Position numbers and translations under genes: made by a program. Source: Pseudoxanthomonas sacheonensis (GTDB taxonomy: Bacteria; Pseudomonadota; Gammaproteobacteria; Xanthomonadales; Xanthomonadaceae). From it: DNA of 64,000 bases. Positions 43,889-52,960 of this stretch are shown piece by piece. The stretch lies in contig NZ_PDWS01000010.1 of the NCBI RefSeq assembly GCF_010093305.1, positions 1 to 64,000 on the forward strand. The letters are read 5' to 3'. Each line of letters opens with the position of its first letter. The stretch's first letter is position 1. Below the pieces are notes generated by a model. That model ran no database searches, was not told where the DNA came from, and was given only the letters and a program-made list of their open reading frames with translations.

Positions 43889-44983
43889 CTAGCCCGCGGC
43901 TTCACGCGGCGGACCGAGCAGGGGCGAAAGCAGTGGTTCCAGCTCCGCACGGCGCCAGCCGGAAAGCGCCGTGGGCCAGTTTCCGGTTTCCTGCAATGCT
44001 TCCAGATAGCGACGCGACGCCAGGATGCCGTCGGGAAGGCCGAGCTCCGCGCTGCGTGCCGAGACCGCGTCCTGCAAGCGTTTCAGGGCGTTCTTGTCGT
44101 CGCTGCTGGCATTGCGCGCCCGCGGGGCCTGCAGCTCATCGGCAAGCGGAGTGCTGAGCGCCTGCCAGAGCGCATCGCCCAGTTTGCGCGGAGCCTTGGG
44201 GTGGGATTCGAGTTGCGCCTGCAGTTGGGCGCGATCGGCCGGGGGCGTGCGCGCAAGGTGGGTGGCCAGTTCGTTGTCCAGGATCCAGCTGCGCGGCTTG
44301 TCGCTGGTCCTTGCCTGCGCATCGCGCCAGCGCAGCAGGCGCAGCAGGCGTAGCTGGGCGTCCGCTTCCAGGAATTGCGCGCTGCGCATGGACAGATGCG
44401 GCCAGCGTTCGCCTTCCTCGGTGGCGTTGGTCAGCATGCGGGAGCTGTCCTGGTCCAGCCATTCGCGCCGGCCCAGCGCACGCAGGCGCGAATCCAGTTC
44501 GCGGTAGATCGCTCCCAGGTGCACCACGTCGTCGGCCGCGTATTCCAGCTGCGACTCGCTGAGCGGGCGGCGTAGCCAGTCGGACCGGGTTTCGCCCTTG
44601 GCCAAGGTCACGCCGGTGATTTCCTGCACCAGTTTCTGGTAGCCCATGCCGCCGCCCAGGCCGCATAGCGCGGCGGCGATCTGGGTATCGAACAACGGCG
44701 TCGGCAGCACGCCGCAATCGTGCGATAGCGCCACCAGGTCTTCGCTGGCGCTGTGCATCACTTTCAGCACGCCCGGGTCGGCCAGCAGCGGGCGCAATGC
44801 TTCGGCGATGCCGGGCGCCAACGGGTCGATCAGTAGTATTTGATCACCGATGGCCATCTGCACCAGGGCCAGCTGCGGCCAATAAGTGCGTTCGCGGACG
44901 AATTCGGTGTCCAGCCCCACCCACTCGGGCGGGGATTGCAGCTGTGCGCGCAAGGCGGCGGGTTCATCTATCCAAAGGGGCAC
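43889..44983 (-). CDS. rnd: Ribonuclease D
   Basis: This 3'-5' exoribonuclease matures tRNA 3' ends. The 364-residue protein has the DEDD exonuclease residues in VGLDTEFVRERTYWPQL, HSASEDLVALSHDCG, LFDTQIAAAL and LEYAADDVVHL, then an HRDC domain (about 210-290). GTG 44983 was chosen because GGAG lies 5 nt upstream; ATG 45004 adds seven residues without a ribosome site, and the much longer open frame overlaps the divergent neighbour. It sits next to a tRNA gene, which may be coincidence. Confidence 0.93.
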   Translation of the reverse strand: MPLWIDEPAALRAQLQSPPEWVGLDTEFVRERTYWPQLALVQMAIGDQILLIDPLAPGIAEALRPLLADPGVLKVMHSASEDLVALSHDCGVLPTPLFDTQIAAALCGLGGGMGYQKLVQEITGVTLAKGETRSDWLRRPLSESQLEYAADDVVHLGAIYRELDSRLRALGRREWLDQDSSRMLTNATEEGERWPHLSMRSAQFLEADAQLRLLRLLRWRDAQARTSDKPRSWILDNELATHLARTPPADRAQLQAQLESHPKAPRKLGDALWQALSTPLADELQAPRARNASSDDKNALKRLQDAVSARSAELGLPDGILASRRYLEALQETGNWPTALSGWRRAELEPLLSPLLGPPREAAG

Positions 44984-45073
44984 GAAATCTCCACGTGAAT
45001 GCATCGGTTGCCGGCTCGGGCGACAATAGCCTAACGTCCGGCGTACCGTTCGGGGCCGACATTGTGGAGGAAG

Positions 45074-46945
45074 ATGCACGCAACCCGGTATCCGATGCGG
45101 TTGGCGAGGGCGGCTTTGGCGGCGTGCCTGGCTGCGTGTCTGGCCACCTGCACGCGCGCGCCCGACGCCGTGCCGCCGCCGGCTCCCGCCGCCGAGGCCG
45201 TCGATCCGCGCCTGCCCAGCATCACCGTGAGCGGCGATGAGACGGGTGCAGCAGCGTGGAACTGGCAGCCGCCGCGACGCGAATTGACCGCACAGGATAT
45301 CCCGGCGGCCAAGCGCGATGCGGCCAGGGCGTTGGCGCAAAACAAACTGTACGCCGATGCCGGCGATGCGATTCCGTTGTACCTGGCGTTGAGAGCGCTG
45401 GCCCCGGAAGATCGTCAGATCGCCGACGGGCTGAAAAAATCGCAGCGGGCCCTGTTGAAGCAGGGCACGGCCGCTCTGCGCGATGCCGGCGACGATGCCG
45501 ATGCCCTGAGCCTGGCGGGCGAAATAGGGGCGGTGGCGCGGACCCTGGCTCCGGACGACCCTGCGGTCGCCGCTTACCTGGCGCAAGTGGACAAGGCCGA
45601 CCAGCTTTGGCGGTTGAATGCCGAAGGAGAGCGTCTGCTGCGCACCGGCCAGATCGGCAGGGCGGGCGAGGCGGCGCTGGCGCCTTTCCGTGAAGTGCTG
45701 ATGTTGCAACCCGGGCAGGCACGCGCGTTGCAAGGCCTTGCGGCGAGCGAAAGCGCGATGATCCGGCAGGCCGAGGAAGCGGCCGCGGGCAGCGATTTCG
45801 AAGCGGCTTCGCGCTGGTTGGCGCGGGCGGCGCAGGTGCGCGATTCGGCTTCCACCGTGGAGGATGCGCGGCGGCGTGTCGGCGCAATCCGCAATGCGCG
45901 CATCGCCGGCTTGCGCGAACGCGGTATCGGCGACCTGACCACGCTTCGCGGCCAGCGCACCGCGCGGGTATTGCTGGCCGAGGTGCTGCGCATCGCCGAG
46001 CCGGGCGATCCAGTGGCCGCCGATTTCCGCACGCGTATCGATCTGGCCACGCACTACGGTTTGTTCAAGCCCGGACAGGCGTTCACCGACGCCATGGCCG
46101 CGGGCGGACGCGCGCCGGAAATGATGGTGGTACCGCATGGCGGGTTCCGCATGGGCGCGACGGAGTCGGAACTGGGTTCGGTGGAATCGGAGAAGCCCGC
46201 GCATTACGTGCGCTTCGATCGCGGTTTCGCCATGTCGCGCCAGGCCATTACCGTGGGCGAGTTCCGGCGTTTCGTGCAGGCCACGCGCTACCGGCCGCGC
46301 GCCACGCGGCGGGGGCATTCGGTCGTGTACGACGAGCGCAGCGGCAATTTCGCCCGCCGCAGCGGCGTGGACTGGCAGTCGGACTACGCCGGCGCAAGGG
46401 CCGCCGACAGCCTTCCGGTCCTCCATGTCAGCGTGCGCGATGCCGAGGCTTATGCGCAATGGCTGTCCGCGCAGACGGGCAAGAGCTATCGCCTGCCCAG
46501 CGAGGCGGAGTTCGAATACGCCCTGCGCGCAGGTACCCAGGGGCGCTATCCCTGGGGCAGCAGCGGCGTGCCTACTGCACGCTTCGGCAACCTGACCGGC
46601 GGCAACGACGTTTCGCCCAGCGGACGGCGCTGGAACAACGCCTTCGTGTCCTACGGCGACGGTTACTGGGGGCCGGCGCCGGGAGGCAGCTATCTTCCGA
46701 ATGCTTTCGGGTTGTACGACCTGGGCAGCAATGTCAGCGAATGGGTCAGCGACTGCTGGCACGCCAGTTACCGCCGCGCTCCGGCGGACGGCGCATCGTG
46801 GTTCAATCCCGGTTGCCGCTCGCGCGTGGTGCGCGGCGGCTCCTGGGCCAGCTCGCCGACCCAGGCGCGTGCGGCATGGCGTTCGGCGTCGGATTCGGAT
46901 ATGACTAATGCGCGGGTGGGTTTCCGCGTGGTGCGTGGCATCTGA
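45074..46945 (+). CDS. Lipoprotein with SUMF1/formylglycine-generating-enzyme-like domain
   Basis: This is a 623-residue exported protein. The signal peptide ends in a probable lipobox (LATC, Cys about 27). Residues about 60-340 are Ala-rich and helical with no assigned domain. The C-terminal 260 residues form an SUMF1-type fold: GGFRMGATESELGSVESEKP, LPVLHVSVRDAEAYAQWLS, YRLPSEAEFEYALRAG, NAFGLYDLGSNVSEWVSDCW and VVRGGSW..ARVGFRVV. The active-site cysteine pair of true formylglycine enzymes is absent from the GGSWASSPTQARAAWRS region, so it is probably a binding or other non-oxidase member. GGAGG precedes ATG 45074. An M48 protease and a further exported protein follow. Confidence 0.85.
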   Translation: MHATRYPMRLARAALAACLAACLATCTRAPDAVPPPAPAAEAVDPRLPSITVSGDETGAAAWNWQPPRRELTAQDIPAAKRDAARALAQNKLYADAGDAIPLYLALRALAPEDRQIADGLKKSQRALLKQGTAALRDAGDDADALSLAGEIGAVARTLAPDDPAVAAYLAQVDKADQLWRLNAEGERLLRTGQIGRAGEAALAPFREVLMLQPGQARALQGLAASESAMIRQAEEAAAGSDFEAASRWLARAAQVRDSASTVEDARRRVGAIRNARIAGLRERGIGDLTTLRGQRTARVLLAEVLRIAEPGDPVAADFRTRIDLATHYGLFKPGQAFTDAMAAGGRAPEMMVVPHGGFRMGATESELGSVESEKPAHYVRFDRGFAMSRQAITVGEFRRFVQATRYRPRATRRGHSVVYDERSGNFARRSGVDWQSDYAGARAADSLPVLHVSVRDAEAYAQWLSAQTGKSYRLPSEAEFEYALRAGTQGRYPWGSSGVPTARFGNLTGGNDVSPSGRRWNNAFVSYGDGYWGPAPGGSYLPNAFGLYDLGSNVSEWVSDCWHASYRRAPADGASWFNPGCRSRVVRGGSWASSPTQARAAWRSASDSDMTNARVGFRVVRGI

Positions 46946-46959
46946 ACAGGAGAGGGGAA

Positions 46960-47898
46960 ATGAGGAACGACCCATTCGGCCAAGGCCGCTACGAACAGCA
47001 GCAGGGCGCGCCCCGGCGACGCGGGCTGTTCGGCAACGTGCGCTGGTGGATCCTGATCGCGTTCGCGGGCTATGCGGCCTTCAGCTGGTTCAGCAGCAAG
47101 GAGATCGATCCCTACACCGGCGAGGATGCGCACTACGGGGCCACGCCGCAGGAAGAATCCCAGCTTGGCGCCCAGGCCTATCAGCAGGTGCTCGGAGAGG
47201 CGCAAGCGCAGCGGGCGTTGTTGCCGGCCGACAACCAGACCAGCCAGCGGATCCGCCAGATCGCGCAGCGTCTGGTGGCGCGCGTGCCGCAGGTGGCGGC
47301 AGACCTGGCCGCCCTGCATCAGCAGCCGACGCCCGACCTGAGCAGCTACCAGTGGGACGTCAACGTCATCCAGTCCGACGAAGCCAATGCGTTCTGCCTG
47401 CCGGGCGGAAAGATCGCCGTCTACACCGGGCTGATACCCGTTGCCAAGAACGCCGACGCCATGGCGGTGGTGATGGGGCACGAAATCGCGCATGCGCTGC
47501 AACGCCATGGCGCCCAGCGCATGGCGCAGCAGAAGCTGGTGCAGATGGGGCAGGTGGCGGCGGGCGTGTCCGGCATGGACCAGTCCATGATGTCGGCCAT
47601 CGGCGCCGCTACCCAGTACGGCGTAGTGCTGCCCTACGGCCGCAGGCATGAGAGCCAGGCCGATGAAGTAGGTCTGATGCTGGCCGCAGCGGCCTGCTTC
47701 AATCCGGAAGAAGCGGTTCCGCTGTGGGAGCGCATGTCCGAACTCGGCGGCGGCCAGCGTCCGCCCGAATTCGCTTCCACCCATCCCGATCCGGCCAACC
47801 GCATCCAGCATCTGCAATCGCTGATGCCGCAGGCCAAGCAGTTCTACCAGAAGTATTGCTCGCAGGGCGGCGCTTCCGGAACGACGGGCGCGCCATGA
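46960..47898 (+). CDS. Membrane-anchored M48-family zinc metalloprotease
   Basis: This is a 312-residue protease with one N-terminal membrane helix (WWILIAFAGYAAFSWF, about 29-45) and a periplasmic peptidase domain. The zinc motif HEIAHAL is inside VVMGHEIAHALQRHGAQRMA, and RRHESQADEVGLMLAAAA carries the third ligand Glu. The QSDEANAFCLPGGKIAVYTG block is typical of the Oma1/LoiP-like group that acts in envelope quality control. AGGAGAGGGGAA precedes ATG 46960. Its stop overlaps the start of the next gene as ATGA. Confidence 0.9.
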   Translation: MRNDPFGQGRYEQQQGAPRRRGLFGNVRWWILIAFAGYAAFSWFSSKEIDPYTGEDAHYGATPQEESQLGAQAYQQVLGEAQAQRALLPADNQTSQRIRQIAQRLVARVPQVAADLAALHQQPTPDLSSYQWDVNVIQSDEANAFCLPGGKIAVYTGLIPVAKNADAMAVVMGHEIAHALQRHGAQRMAQQKLVQMGQVAAGVSGMDQSMMSAIGAATQYGVVLPYGRRHESQADEVGLMLAAAACFNPEEAVPLWERMSELGGGQRPPEFASTHPDPANRIQHLQSLMPQAKQFYQKYCSQGGASGTTGAP

Positions 47899-48437
47899 TC
47901 AGGCCATCGTGTTTGCTGCTCGCCATGCTGCTTTTCGGCGGCCTGCATGCGCCTGTGCATGCGGAAGTGAAGGACCAGGCGCCGAATGGGTTCACCCTGG
48001 AGAACTCGCAGTGGGTGCCTGTCGATTCCGCCACGGCCTGGAAAGCCTTCGTCCACGATGTGGGCAAATGGTGGCCAGCAGACCATAGCTGGTGGGGCGA
48101 TGCCTCGAAGCTTTCCATTTCCGAAAAAGCCGGCGGCTGCTTTTGCGAAATCAACGGCGCGCAGCAGGCCTGGCACATGACGGTGACCTTCGTCGATCCC
48201 GGCAAGCTGATGCGCATGACCGGCGGTCTGGGCCCCTTGCAGGGCATGGGTCTCAGCGGTGCGCTCGAGTGGCGCTTCGTGGAAGAGAAGGACGGCACCC
48301 GCATCACTCTGTGGTATCGCGCCGGCGGTTACACGCCCGACGATCTGGGCAAGTTCGTGCCGGTGATCGACAAGGTGCAGGGATTGCAGCTGGGCGGCTT
48401 GGCCGATTACTTGCGCAAGCGGAAGCCAACTCCGTAG
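47895..48437 (+). CDS. Exported SRPBCC/START-like protein
   Basis: This is a 180-residue protein with a signal peptide (CLLLAMLLFGGLHAPVHA, cleaved near 23). The mature part resembles the SRPBCC hydrophobic-ligand fold: a VDSATAWKAFVHDVGKWWP opening, GGCFCEINGAQQAWHMTVTF in the centre, and a C-terminal helix near FVPVIDKVQGLQLGGLADYL. The ligand is unknown. ATG 47895 overlaps the protease stop by 4 nt, so the two are translated together. The REP at 48434 begins inside its last codon. Confidence 0.75.
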   Translation: MIRPSCLLLAMLLFGGLHAPVHAEVKDQAPNGFTLENSQWVPVDSATAWKAFVHDVGKWWPADHSWWGDASKLSISEKAGGCFCEINGAQQAWHMTVTFVDPGKLMRMTGGLGPLQGMGLSGALEWRFVEEKDGTRITLWYRAGGYTPDDLGKFVPVIDKVQGLQLGGLADYLRKRKPTP

Positions 48438-48510
48438 GTCGGCCCCACGTGGCCGACGCACCGTAAACCGTGATTGCGCGTGCAGTCGGGGACGTAGCCC
48501 CGACCTACTA
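48434..48510. repeat. Variant REP palindrome (GTAGGTCGG/CCGACCTAC)
   Basis: GTAGGTCGGCCCCACGTGGC at the left and GGGGACGTAGCCCCGACCTAC at the right form an inverted pair. It lies between the convergent ends of the SRPBCC gene and the PhaB-like gene, touching the last codons of both, so it probably forms the 3' hairpin of each transcript. Confidence 0.75.
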
Positions 48511-49248
48511 GAAGCTCATGAACAAGCCGCCATTCACCGGCACGTTGGCGCCGGTGATGTAGCCGGCCGCATCGTCGGTCAGGAAAGCGACGGTGCGGGC
48601 GATATCGCCCGGTTTGCCCATGCGTCCGGCGGGAATGGCGGCGGTGATCTTCGTCAGCACTTCGGTGGGCATAGCGCCGGTCATCGCGGTTTCTATATAG
48701 CCCGGCGAAATGCTATTGACGGTGATGCCCTTGGTGGCGACTTCGCGCGCCAGCGACATGGTGAAACCGTGCAGGCCGGCTTTGGCGGCCGCATAGTTGG
48801 TCTGGCCGAAATTGCCGGTCTGGCCGCTGACCGAACTGATATTGACCACGCGCCCGAAGCCGCGCGCCTGCATGCCGTCCACCGCATGCCCGCACAGGTT
48901 GAAGGCGCTGCCCAGGTTCACGTCCAGCACCGCATCCCATTGCGCTCGGTCCATCTTGCGCAGGGTCGAGTCGCGGGTGATGCCTGCGTTGTTGACCAGG
49001 ATATCCAGTGAACCGTGCCGGTTTTCGATGTCGCGCACCAGCAGGCCGCAGCTTTGGTGATCGGCGACATCGGCCGCGGCGAAGTGGATGTCGTGGCCTT
49101 CCACTTCCTGCCTGAAAGAGGCGACGCGCTCTTCGCGGGAATCCAGGTCCACTGCGATCACCGTGCGCCCGGCCTGCGCCAGGGCCTTGCAGATTTCGGT
49201 TCCCAACCCGCCGATACCGCCGGTGACTACCGCTACGCGCTTGCTCAT
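48508..49248 (-). CDS. SDR-family reductase, PhaB-like acetoacetyl-CoA reductase paralogue
   Basis: This is a short-chain dehydrogenase of 246 residues, probably reducing 3-ketoacyl-CoA with NADPH. It has the Rossmann motif VTGGIGGLGTEIC, NNAGITRDSTLRKM, the catalytic Ser in ISSVSGQ and YAAAKAG carrying Tyr and Lys, and the PhaB-like end VNGGLFMSF. ATG 49248 was chosen because it matches the length of the second reductase here (246 residues); an in-frame ATG at 49269 adds seven residues. It follows phaR, but an intrinsic terminator lies between them, so it probably has its own promoter. Confidence 0.88.
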   Translation of the reverse strand: MSKRVAVVTGGIGGLGTEICKALAQAGRTVIAVDLDSREERVASFRQEVEGHDIHFAAADVADHQSCGLLVRDIENRHGSLDILVNNAGITRDSTLRKMDRAQWDAVLDVNLGSAFNLCGHAVDGMQARGFGRVVNISSVSGQTGNFGQTNYAAAKAGLHGFTMSLAREVATKGITVNSISPGYIETAMTGAMPTEVLTKITAAIPAGRMGKPGDIARTVAFLTDDAAGYITGANVPVNGGLFMSF

Positions 49249-49281
49249 GCTTTTCGTTTCCGGTTTCATTTCGTCGACATT

Positions 49282-49310
49282 AAAAAAGCCCGCACAGCGA
49301 TGTGCGGGCC
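49282..49310 (-). terminator. Rho-independent terminator of phaR
   Basis: Read on the minus strand, GCCCGCAC, a 6-nt loop and GTGCGGGC are followed by six T residues, 35 nt past the phaR stop. It separates phaR from the downstream reductase gene. Confidence 0.9.
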
Positions 49311-49344
49311 CGGTATTGCGGTACGGGGCTTGGATTCGGAACTT

Positions 49345-49845
49345 TCAGCGCGTGCGCGATTTCGGCGCTTCGCGCTGCTGGGTTTCCGGCTTGACCGTCG
49401 GCCGGCCCAGGCCGCCGCTGAGGTTGCGCTGGAATTCCTGCCACAGCTCCATGTTGCGTTCGGTCAGCTGGTTCATCATGGTCCAGGGCGTCTGCCCCAG
49501 CATGCCGCCCATCTGCTGGCGGAATTGCTGCTGCTGCTCCATGAACAAGGTCATGCTGCGCTCCAGGTAGTTGCCCATGAAGCCCTGCATGGAATCGCCG
49601 TAGAAACGGATGATGTGGCTGAGCAGCTGCGTGGACAGGATCGGTTCGCCGTCCTGCTCCTGCTCGGTGATGATCTGCAGCAGCACGGTGCGGGTCAGGT
49701 CGTCGCCGGTCTTGGCGTCGCGGACTTCGAAGTCCTCGCCGTCGACGATCAGCTGGCGCACGTCCTCGATGGTGATGTAACTGGAAATTTCGGTGTCGTA
49801 GAGACGGCGGTTCGGATACTTCTTGATGATGCGGATCGCAGCCAT
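49345..49845 (-). CDS. phaR: Polyhydroxyalkanoate synthesis repressor PhaR
   Basis: This is a DNA-binding regulator that represses phasin and PHA genes until it is bound by PHA granules. The 166-residue protein begins with the conserved DNA-binding block IIKKYPNRRLYDTEISSYIT and IEDVRQLI. A PHA-binding middle region follows (LSTQLLSHIIRFYGDSMQGF, a stretch of glutamines, NYLERSMTLFMEQ). It is flanked by two PhaB-like reductase genes, consistent with storage-polymer control, though no synthase or phasin gene is in the window. A clear intrinsic terminator follows. Confidence 0.93.
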   Translation of the reverse strand: MAAIRIIKKYPNRRLYDTEISSYITIEDVRQLIVDGEDFEVRDAKTGDDLTRTVLLQIITEQEQDGEPILSTQLLSHIIRFYGDSMQGFMGNYLERSMTLFMEQQQQFRQQMGGMLGQTPWTMMNQLTERNMELWQEFQRNLSGGLGRPTVKPETQQREAPKSRTR

Positions 49846-50011
49846 GGAGCAATCACTCTAAACCAACTGACGTGCAGCATGACGCAGCGCAGCACCGCTT
49901 GCAACTGCCGGAGGGTGGGTTTGGCCTGTTCAGGAAGGGTGAAAATGCTGCGCAGCATTTTTGTCGCTCCCGTCCTTGCCAAGGAGGCTCGGAAAGCCCC
50001 AGAGCCCTAGG

Positions 50012-50109
50012 TCATCATCCCAGCGAAAGCTGGGATCCATCTTGATTTTCAAGACCGTCCAGACGAGAGCAAGAGCAAAATGGATCCCAGCTTTCGCTGG
50101 GATGACGAC
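50012..50109. repeat. CATCCCAGCGAAAGCTGGGAT-type inverted repeat, copy 2
   Basis: TCATCCCAGCGAAAGCTGGG, then ATCCATCTTGAT, is mirrored by AAATGGATCCCAGCTTTCGC and TGGGATGACGACG. The arms match almost perfectly over about 27 nt. It fills most of the 325-bp gap between phaR and the second phaB gene, where I see no further gene. Confidence 0.85.
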
Positions 50110-50170
50110 GTTAAAGACCGCATGCGGGCACGCCGTGGCGGTTCAGCAAGGGTCCTGGGAGGTCAGCAGG

Positions 50171-50911
50171 CTACCAACCCATGTACTGCCCACCATTGGC
50201 CGACAGGTTGGCGCCGGTGATCCAGCTGGCTTCGTCGGGAATGAAGAAGGACACCGCGTAGGCGATCTCCTCCGGGCTGCCCAGACGGCCGGTGGGGATC
50301 TGCGCGACGATCTTGTTGCGCACTTCCTCCGGTACCGCCATCACCATGTCGGTGCCGATGTAGCCGGGCGATACGGTGTTGACGGTGATGCCGAACTTGG
50401 CGTTTTCCTGCGCCAGCGAAATGGTGAAGCCGTGCATGCCGGCCTTGGCGGCGGCGTAGTTGGCCTGGCCGTACTGGCCTTTCTGGCCGTTGATGGAGCT
50501 GATCTGGATAACCCGGCCCCACTTGCGTTCGCGCATGCCCTCGATCACCGGACGGGTCATGTTGAATACAGAGTTGAGGTTGGTGTTGATGACCTCGTTC
50601 CAGTGCTGCGCGGTCATGCGGTGGAAGGTGGTATCGCGGGTGATGCCGGCGTTGTTGACCAGGATATCGACCGGGCCGAGTTTGGCCTCGACCTCGCGCA
50701 CCAGCGCCTCGGCCTCCTCAGGAGAAGATACGTCGCCCTTGATCGCAGCGATGTCGTAGCCCTGGTCGCGCATCTGTTGCAGCCAGGCCTGGGTTTTTTC
50801 CTCGTTGCGGTAGTTGGTGGCTACCTTGTGGCCCATGTCGGCCAATTTCTTGCAGATGGCGGTACCGATGCCGCCGGTGCCGCCGGTTACCAATGCGACG
50901 CGTGCTGTCAT
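50171..50911 (-). CDS. phaB: Acetoacetyl-CoA reductase
   Basis: This NADPH-dependent SDR makes (R)-3-hydroxybutyryl-CoA for PHA synthesis. The 246-residue protein has VTGGTGGIGTAICKKL, NNAGITRDTTFHRM, the catalytic ISSINGQKGQYGQ with YAAAKAGMHGF, and the PhaB-type end NGGQYMGW. It is closer to standard PhaB than the neighbour at 48508 in the substrate-loop region (VSPGYIGTDMVMAVPEEV). AAGGAAA lies about 8 nt before ATG 50911. It is not adjacent to a PHA synthase gene. Confidence 0.92.
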   Translation of the reverse strand: MTARVALVTGGTGGIGTAICKKLADMGHKVATNYRNEEKTQAWLQQMRDQGYDIAAIKGDVSSPEEAEALVREVEAKLGPVDILVNNAGITRDTTFHRMTAQHWNEVINTNLNSVFNMTRPVIEGMRERKWGRVIQISSINGQKGQYGQANYAAAKAGMHGFTISLAQENAKFGITVNTVSPGYIGTDMVMAVPEEVRNKIVAQIPTGRLGSPEEIAYAVSFFIPDEASWITGANLSANGGQYMGW

Positions 50912-50956
50912 GTGGGGGTTTCCTTTTCCGCCGGAAAGCGACGGTCTGCAAGGATT

Positions 50957-51868
50957 CTAGACAGCGTTGGCGTCAGCCGCGTTGTGCAGTGCAGCGAGTG
51001 ATAAAGATGTCACGCGAGGCAATCGATCGGGGAGAAAAGCCCGCTTCGCCGACGCCAGGAAGGAAGCCGCATCGAAGCTCGCCGCGACCGCGGGGAAAGC
51101 CTGTCCCAGTACGAGCCAGGCCGCATGAAGCGCCGGCAGCGGATCGTTCGCGTCGATCGCAGGAGCCTCGGACGATTTGGACAATTTCTGGCCATGGGCA
51201 TCGACGATGAGCGGCAGGTGCAGGTAGCGCGGCGTCGGCAGCCCCAATGCCTGCTGCAGCAGGATCTGGCGCGGCGTGGAATCGAGCAGGTCGGCCCCGC
51301 GCACGATATCGGTCATGCCTTGCGCCGCGTCGTCCACCACCACCGCCAGCTGGTAAGCCCATAAACCGTCGGCGCGCTTGAGAACGAAATCGCCGACCTC
51401 GCGCCAGACGTCCTGGGCGATGCCGCCTTGCAGGCCGTCTTCGAAAGAGATCGTGGCGCCTGGGGGCACGCGCAAACGGATGGCCGGATTGGGGCGCTGC
51501 GTCTTGCCCGTACAGTGGTGGTGGACGCCATCGCCGGCGGCCAGATCGCTGCGGCTGCAATGGCAGGCGAAGGCTTTGCCTTCGGCGAGCAACCGGTCCA
51601 GCGCGTTCTGATAAAGGGCCGAGCGCCGGCTTTGCCATTCCACCGCGCCGTCCGGGTGCAGGCCGAAGGCATCGAGAGTGGCGAGTTGCTGCACGGCAGC
51701 GCCAGCGACCTCGCGCGGCGGGTCCAGGTCTTCCATCCGCACCCGCCATTCTCCATGGGCATGGCGGGCCAGCAACCAGCTGCCCAGCGCGGCCACCAGC
51801 GATCCCAGATGCAGGGGACCGGTCGGCGAGGGCGCGAAGCGTCCACGGTAGCAAGGGAAGTCGGACAT
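50957..51868 (-). CDS. gluQ: Glutamyl-Q tRNA(Asp) synthetase
   Basis: This enzyme attaches glutamate to the queuosine base of tRNA(Asp). It is 303 residues and consists only of a glutamyl-tRNA-synthetase-like catalytic core, with no anticodon-binding domain. Signatures are [20 protein letters not shown] (HIGH region), the zinc ligands CHCSRSD and GVHHHC, and GQKLSKS (KMSKS loop). ATG 51868 was taken over the TTG at 51922 because [17 protein letters not shown] is the usual start. It is divergent from htpX. Confidence 0.93.
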   Translation of the reverse strand: MSDFPCYRGRFAPSPTGPLHLGSLVAALGSWLLARHAHGEWRVRMEDLDPPREVAGAAVQQLATLDAFGLHPDGAVEWQSRRSALYQNALDRLLAEGKAFACHCSRSDLAAGDGVHHHCTGKTQRPNPAIRLRVPPGATISFEDGLQGGIAQDVWREVGDFVLKRADGLWAYQLAVVVDDAAQGMTDIVRGADLLDSTPRQILLQQALGLPTPRYLHLPLIVDAHGQKLSKSSEAPAIDANDPLPALHAAWLVLGQAFPAVAASFDAASFLASAKRAFLPDRLPRVTSLSLAALHNAADANAV

Positions 51869-51999
51869 GGGGAAGTGGTTTCGGAAAGCTGAATCGTCGG
51901 TCACTTGCGCGCTTGAATTCAACTGCCGCCAACCGCAGATCGGTGTTCGTGGGCCGTTGCGGTCCGCATGCCTACCATCGAAATCCGCCGGAGTCCGTC

Positions 52000-52881
52000 G
52001 TGTTCAACCGCATTGCGTTGTTCCTTGCCACCAACCTGGCAGTCATGCTGCTGGCGGGTGTGGTCATGTCCCTGCTGGGAGTCAACCCCAACCAGATGAG
52101 CGGATTGCTGGTGATGGCGGCGATCTTCGGTTTCGGCGGCTCCCTCATCTCGCTGTTGCTGTCCAAGACCATGGCCAAACGCGCCACCGGCGCGCAGGTC
52201 ATCGTGCAGCCGCGCAACGAGAGCGAACAGTGGCTGCTGGCCACGGTGCAGCGCCAGGCGCAGGCCGCCGGCATCGGCATGCCGGAGGTGGCGGTGTACG
52301 ACGCGCCGGAAATCAACGCCTTCGCCACCGGCGCCAACCGCAACAATGCGCTGGTGGCGGTGTCGACGGGATTGCTCCGCAGCATGAGCCGCGACGAGGC
52401 CGAAGCCGTGCTGGGCCACGAAGTCAGCCATGTGGCCAACGGAGACATGGTCACCATGGCCTTGCTGCAGGGCGTGCTGAACACCTTCGTGATCGTGCTG
52501 GCGCGCGTGGTCGGCGGCATCATCGACAGTTATATTTCCGGCAACCGCGAGAGCCGCGGTCCGGGTTTGGCCTACTACTTGATCGTCATGGCGCTGGAGC
52601 TGGTGCTGGGCCTGTTCGCCACCATGATCGCGATGTGGTTCTCGCGCCGTCGCGAATTCCGCGCCGATGCCGGCGGCGCTTCGCTGGCCGGCCGCCAGAA
52701 GATGATCGCCGCCCTGGAGCGCCTGGACGCCAGCCACCGGCCGAGCACGTTGCCGGCGCAGGTGGAGGCCTTCGGCATCGCCGGCGGCATCGGCCAGGGC
52801 CTGAAGAAGCTTTTCCTGAGCCACCCGCCGATGCAGGAGCGAATCGCCGCTCTGCGCAACCAGGCCAGCGTCGTCAACTGA
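52000..52881 (+). CDS. htpX: Membrane protease HtpX
   Basis: This inner-membrane M48 zinc protease takes part in quality control of misfolded membrane proteins. The 293-residue protein has two N-terminal helices ([31 protein letters not shown]) and the zinc motif [19 protein letters not shown]. Two more helices follow, and [15 protein letters not shown] carries the third ligand. GTG 52000 has CGGAG 6 nt upstream and gives the family's usual length; an in-frame ATG at 51913 would add 29 residues not typical of HtpX. It has an intrinsic terminator. Confidence 0.94.
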   Translation: MFNRIALFLATNLAVMLLAGVVMSLLGVNPNQMSGLLVMAAIFGFGGSLISLLLSKTMAKRATGAQVIVQPRNESEQWLLATVQRQAQAAGIGMPEVAVYDAPEINAFATGANRNNALVAVSTGLLRSMSRDEAEAVLGHEVSHVANGDMVTMALLQGVLNTFVIVLARVVGGIIDSYISGNRESRGPGLAYYLIVMALELVLGLFATMIAMWFSRRREFRADAGGASLAGRQKMIAALERLDASHRPSTLPAQVEAFGIAGGIGQGLKKLFLSHPPMQERIAALRNQASVVN

Positions 52882-52909
52882 TACAGGCGGCCGCTTCGGC
52901 AAGGAAAAG

Positions 52910-52940
52910 AAAAAGCCCGCTGCAAAGCGGGCTTTATTCT
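52910..52940. terminator. Bidirectional rho-independent terminator between htpX and fimX
   Basis: AAAGCCCGC and GCGGGCTTT form a 9-bp stem around a short loop, with an A-run on the left and T-rich sequence on the right. It lies between two convergent genes and can end transcription from either side. Confidence 0.85.
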
Positions 52941-52960
52941 TTGGGGCCATGGCGCGGGAA

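Noticed and set aside
44984-46975. Extension of rnd to a 1028-residue protein
   Set aside because: The extra part lies antisense to the SUMF1-like lipoprotein gene and has no domain; a GTG with GGAG at 44983 fits ribonuclease D.
52575-52960. C-terminal extension of the FimX-like protein over htpX
   Set aside because: It is the out-of-frame reading after the frameshift and runs antisense through htpX; the expected C-terminus is in another frame and stops at 52961.
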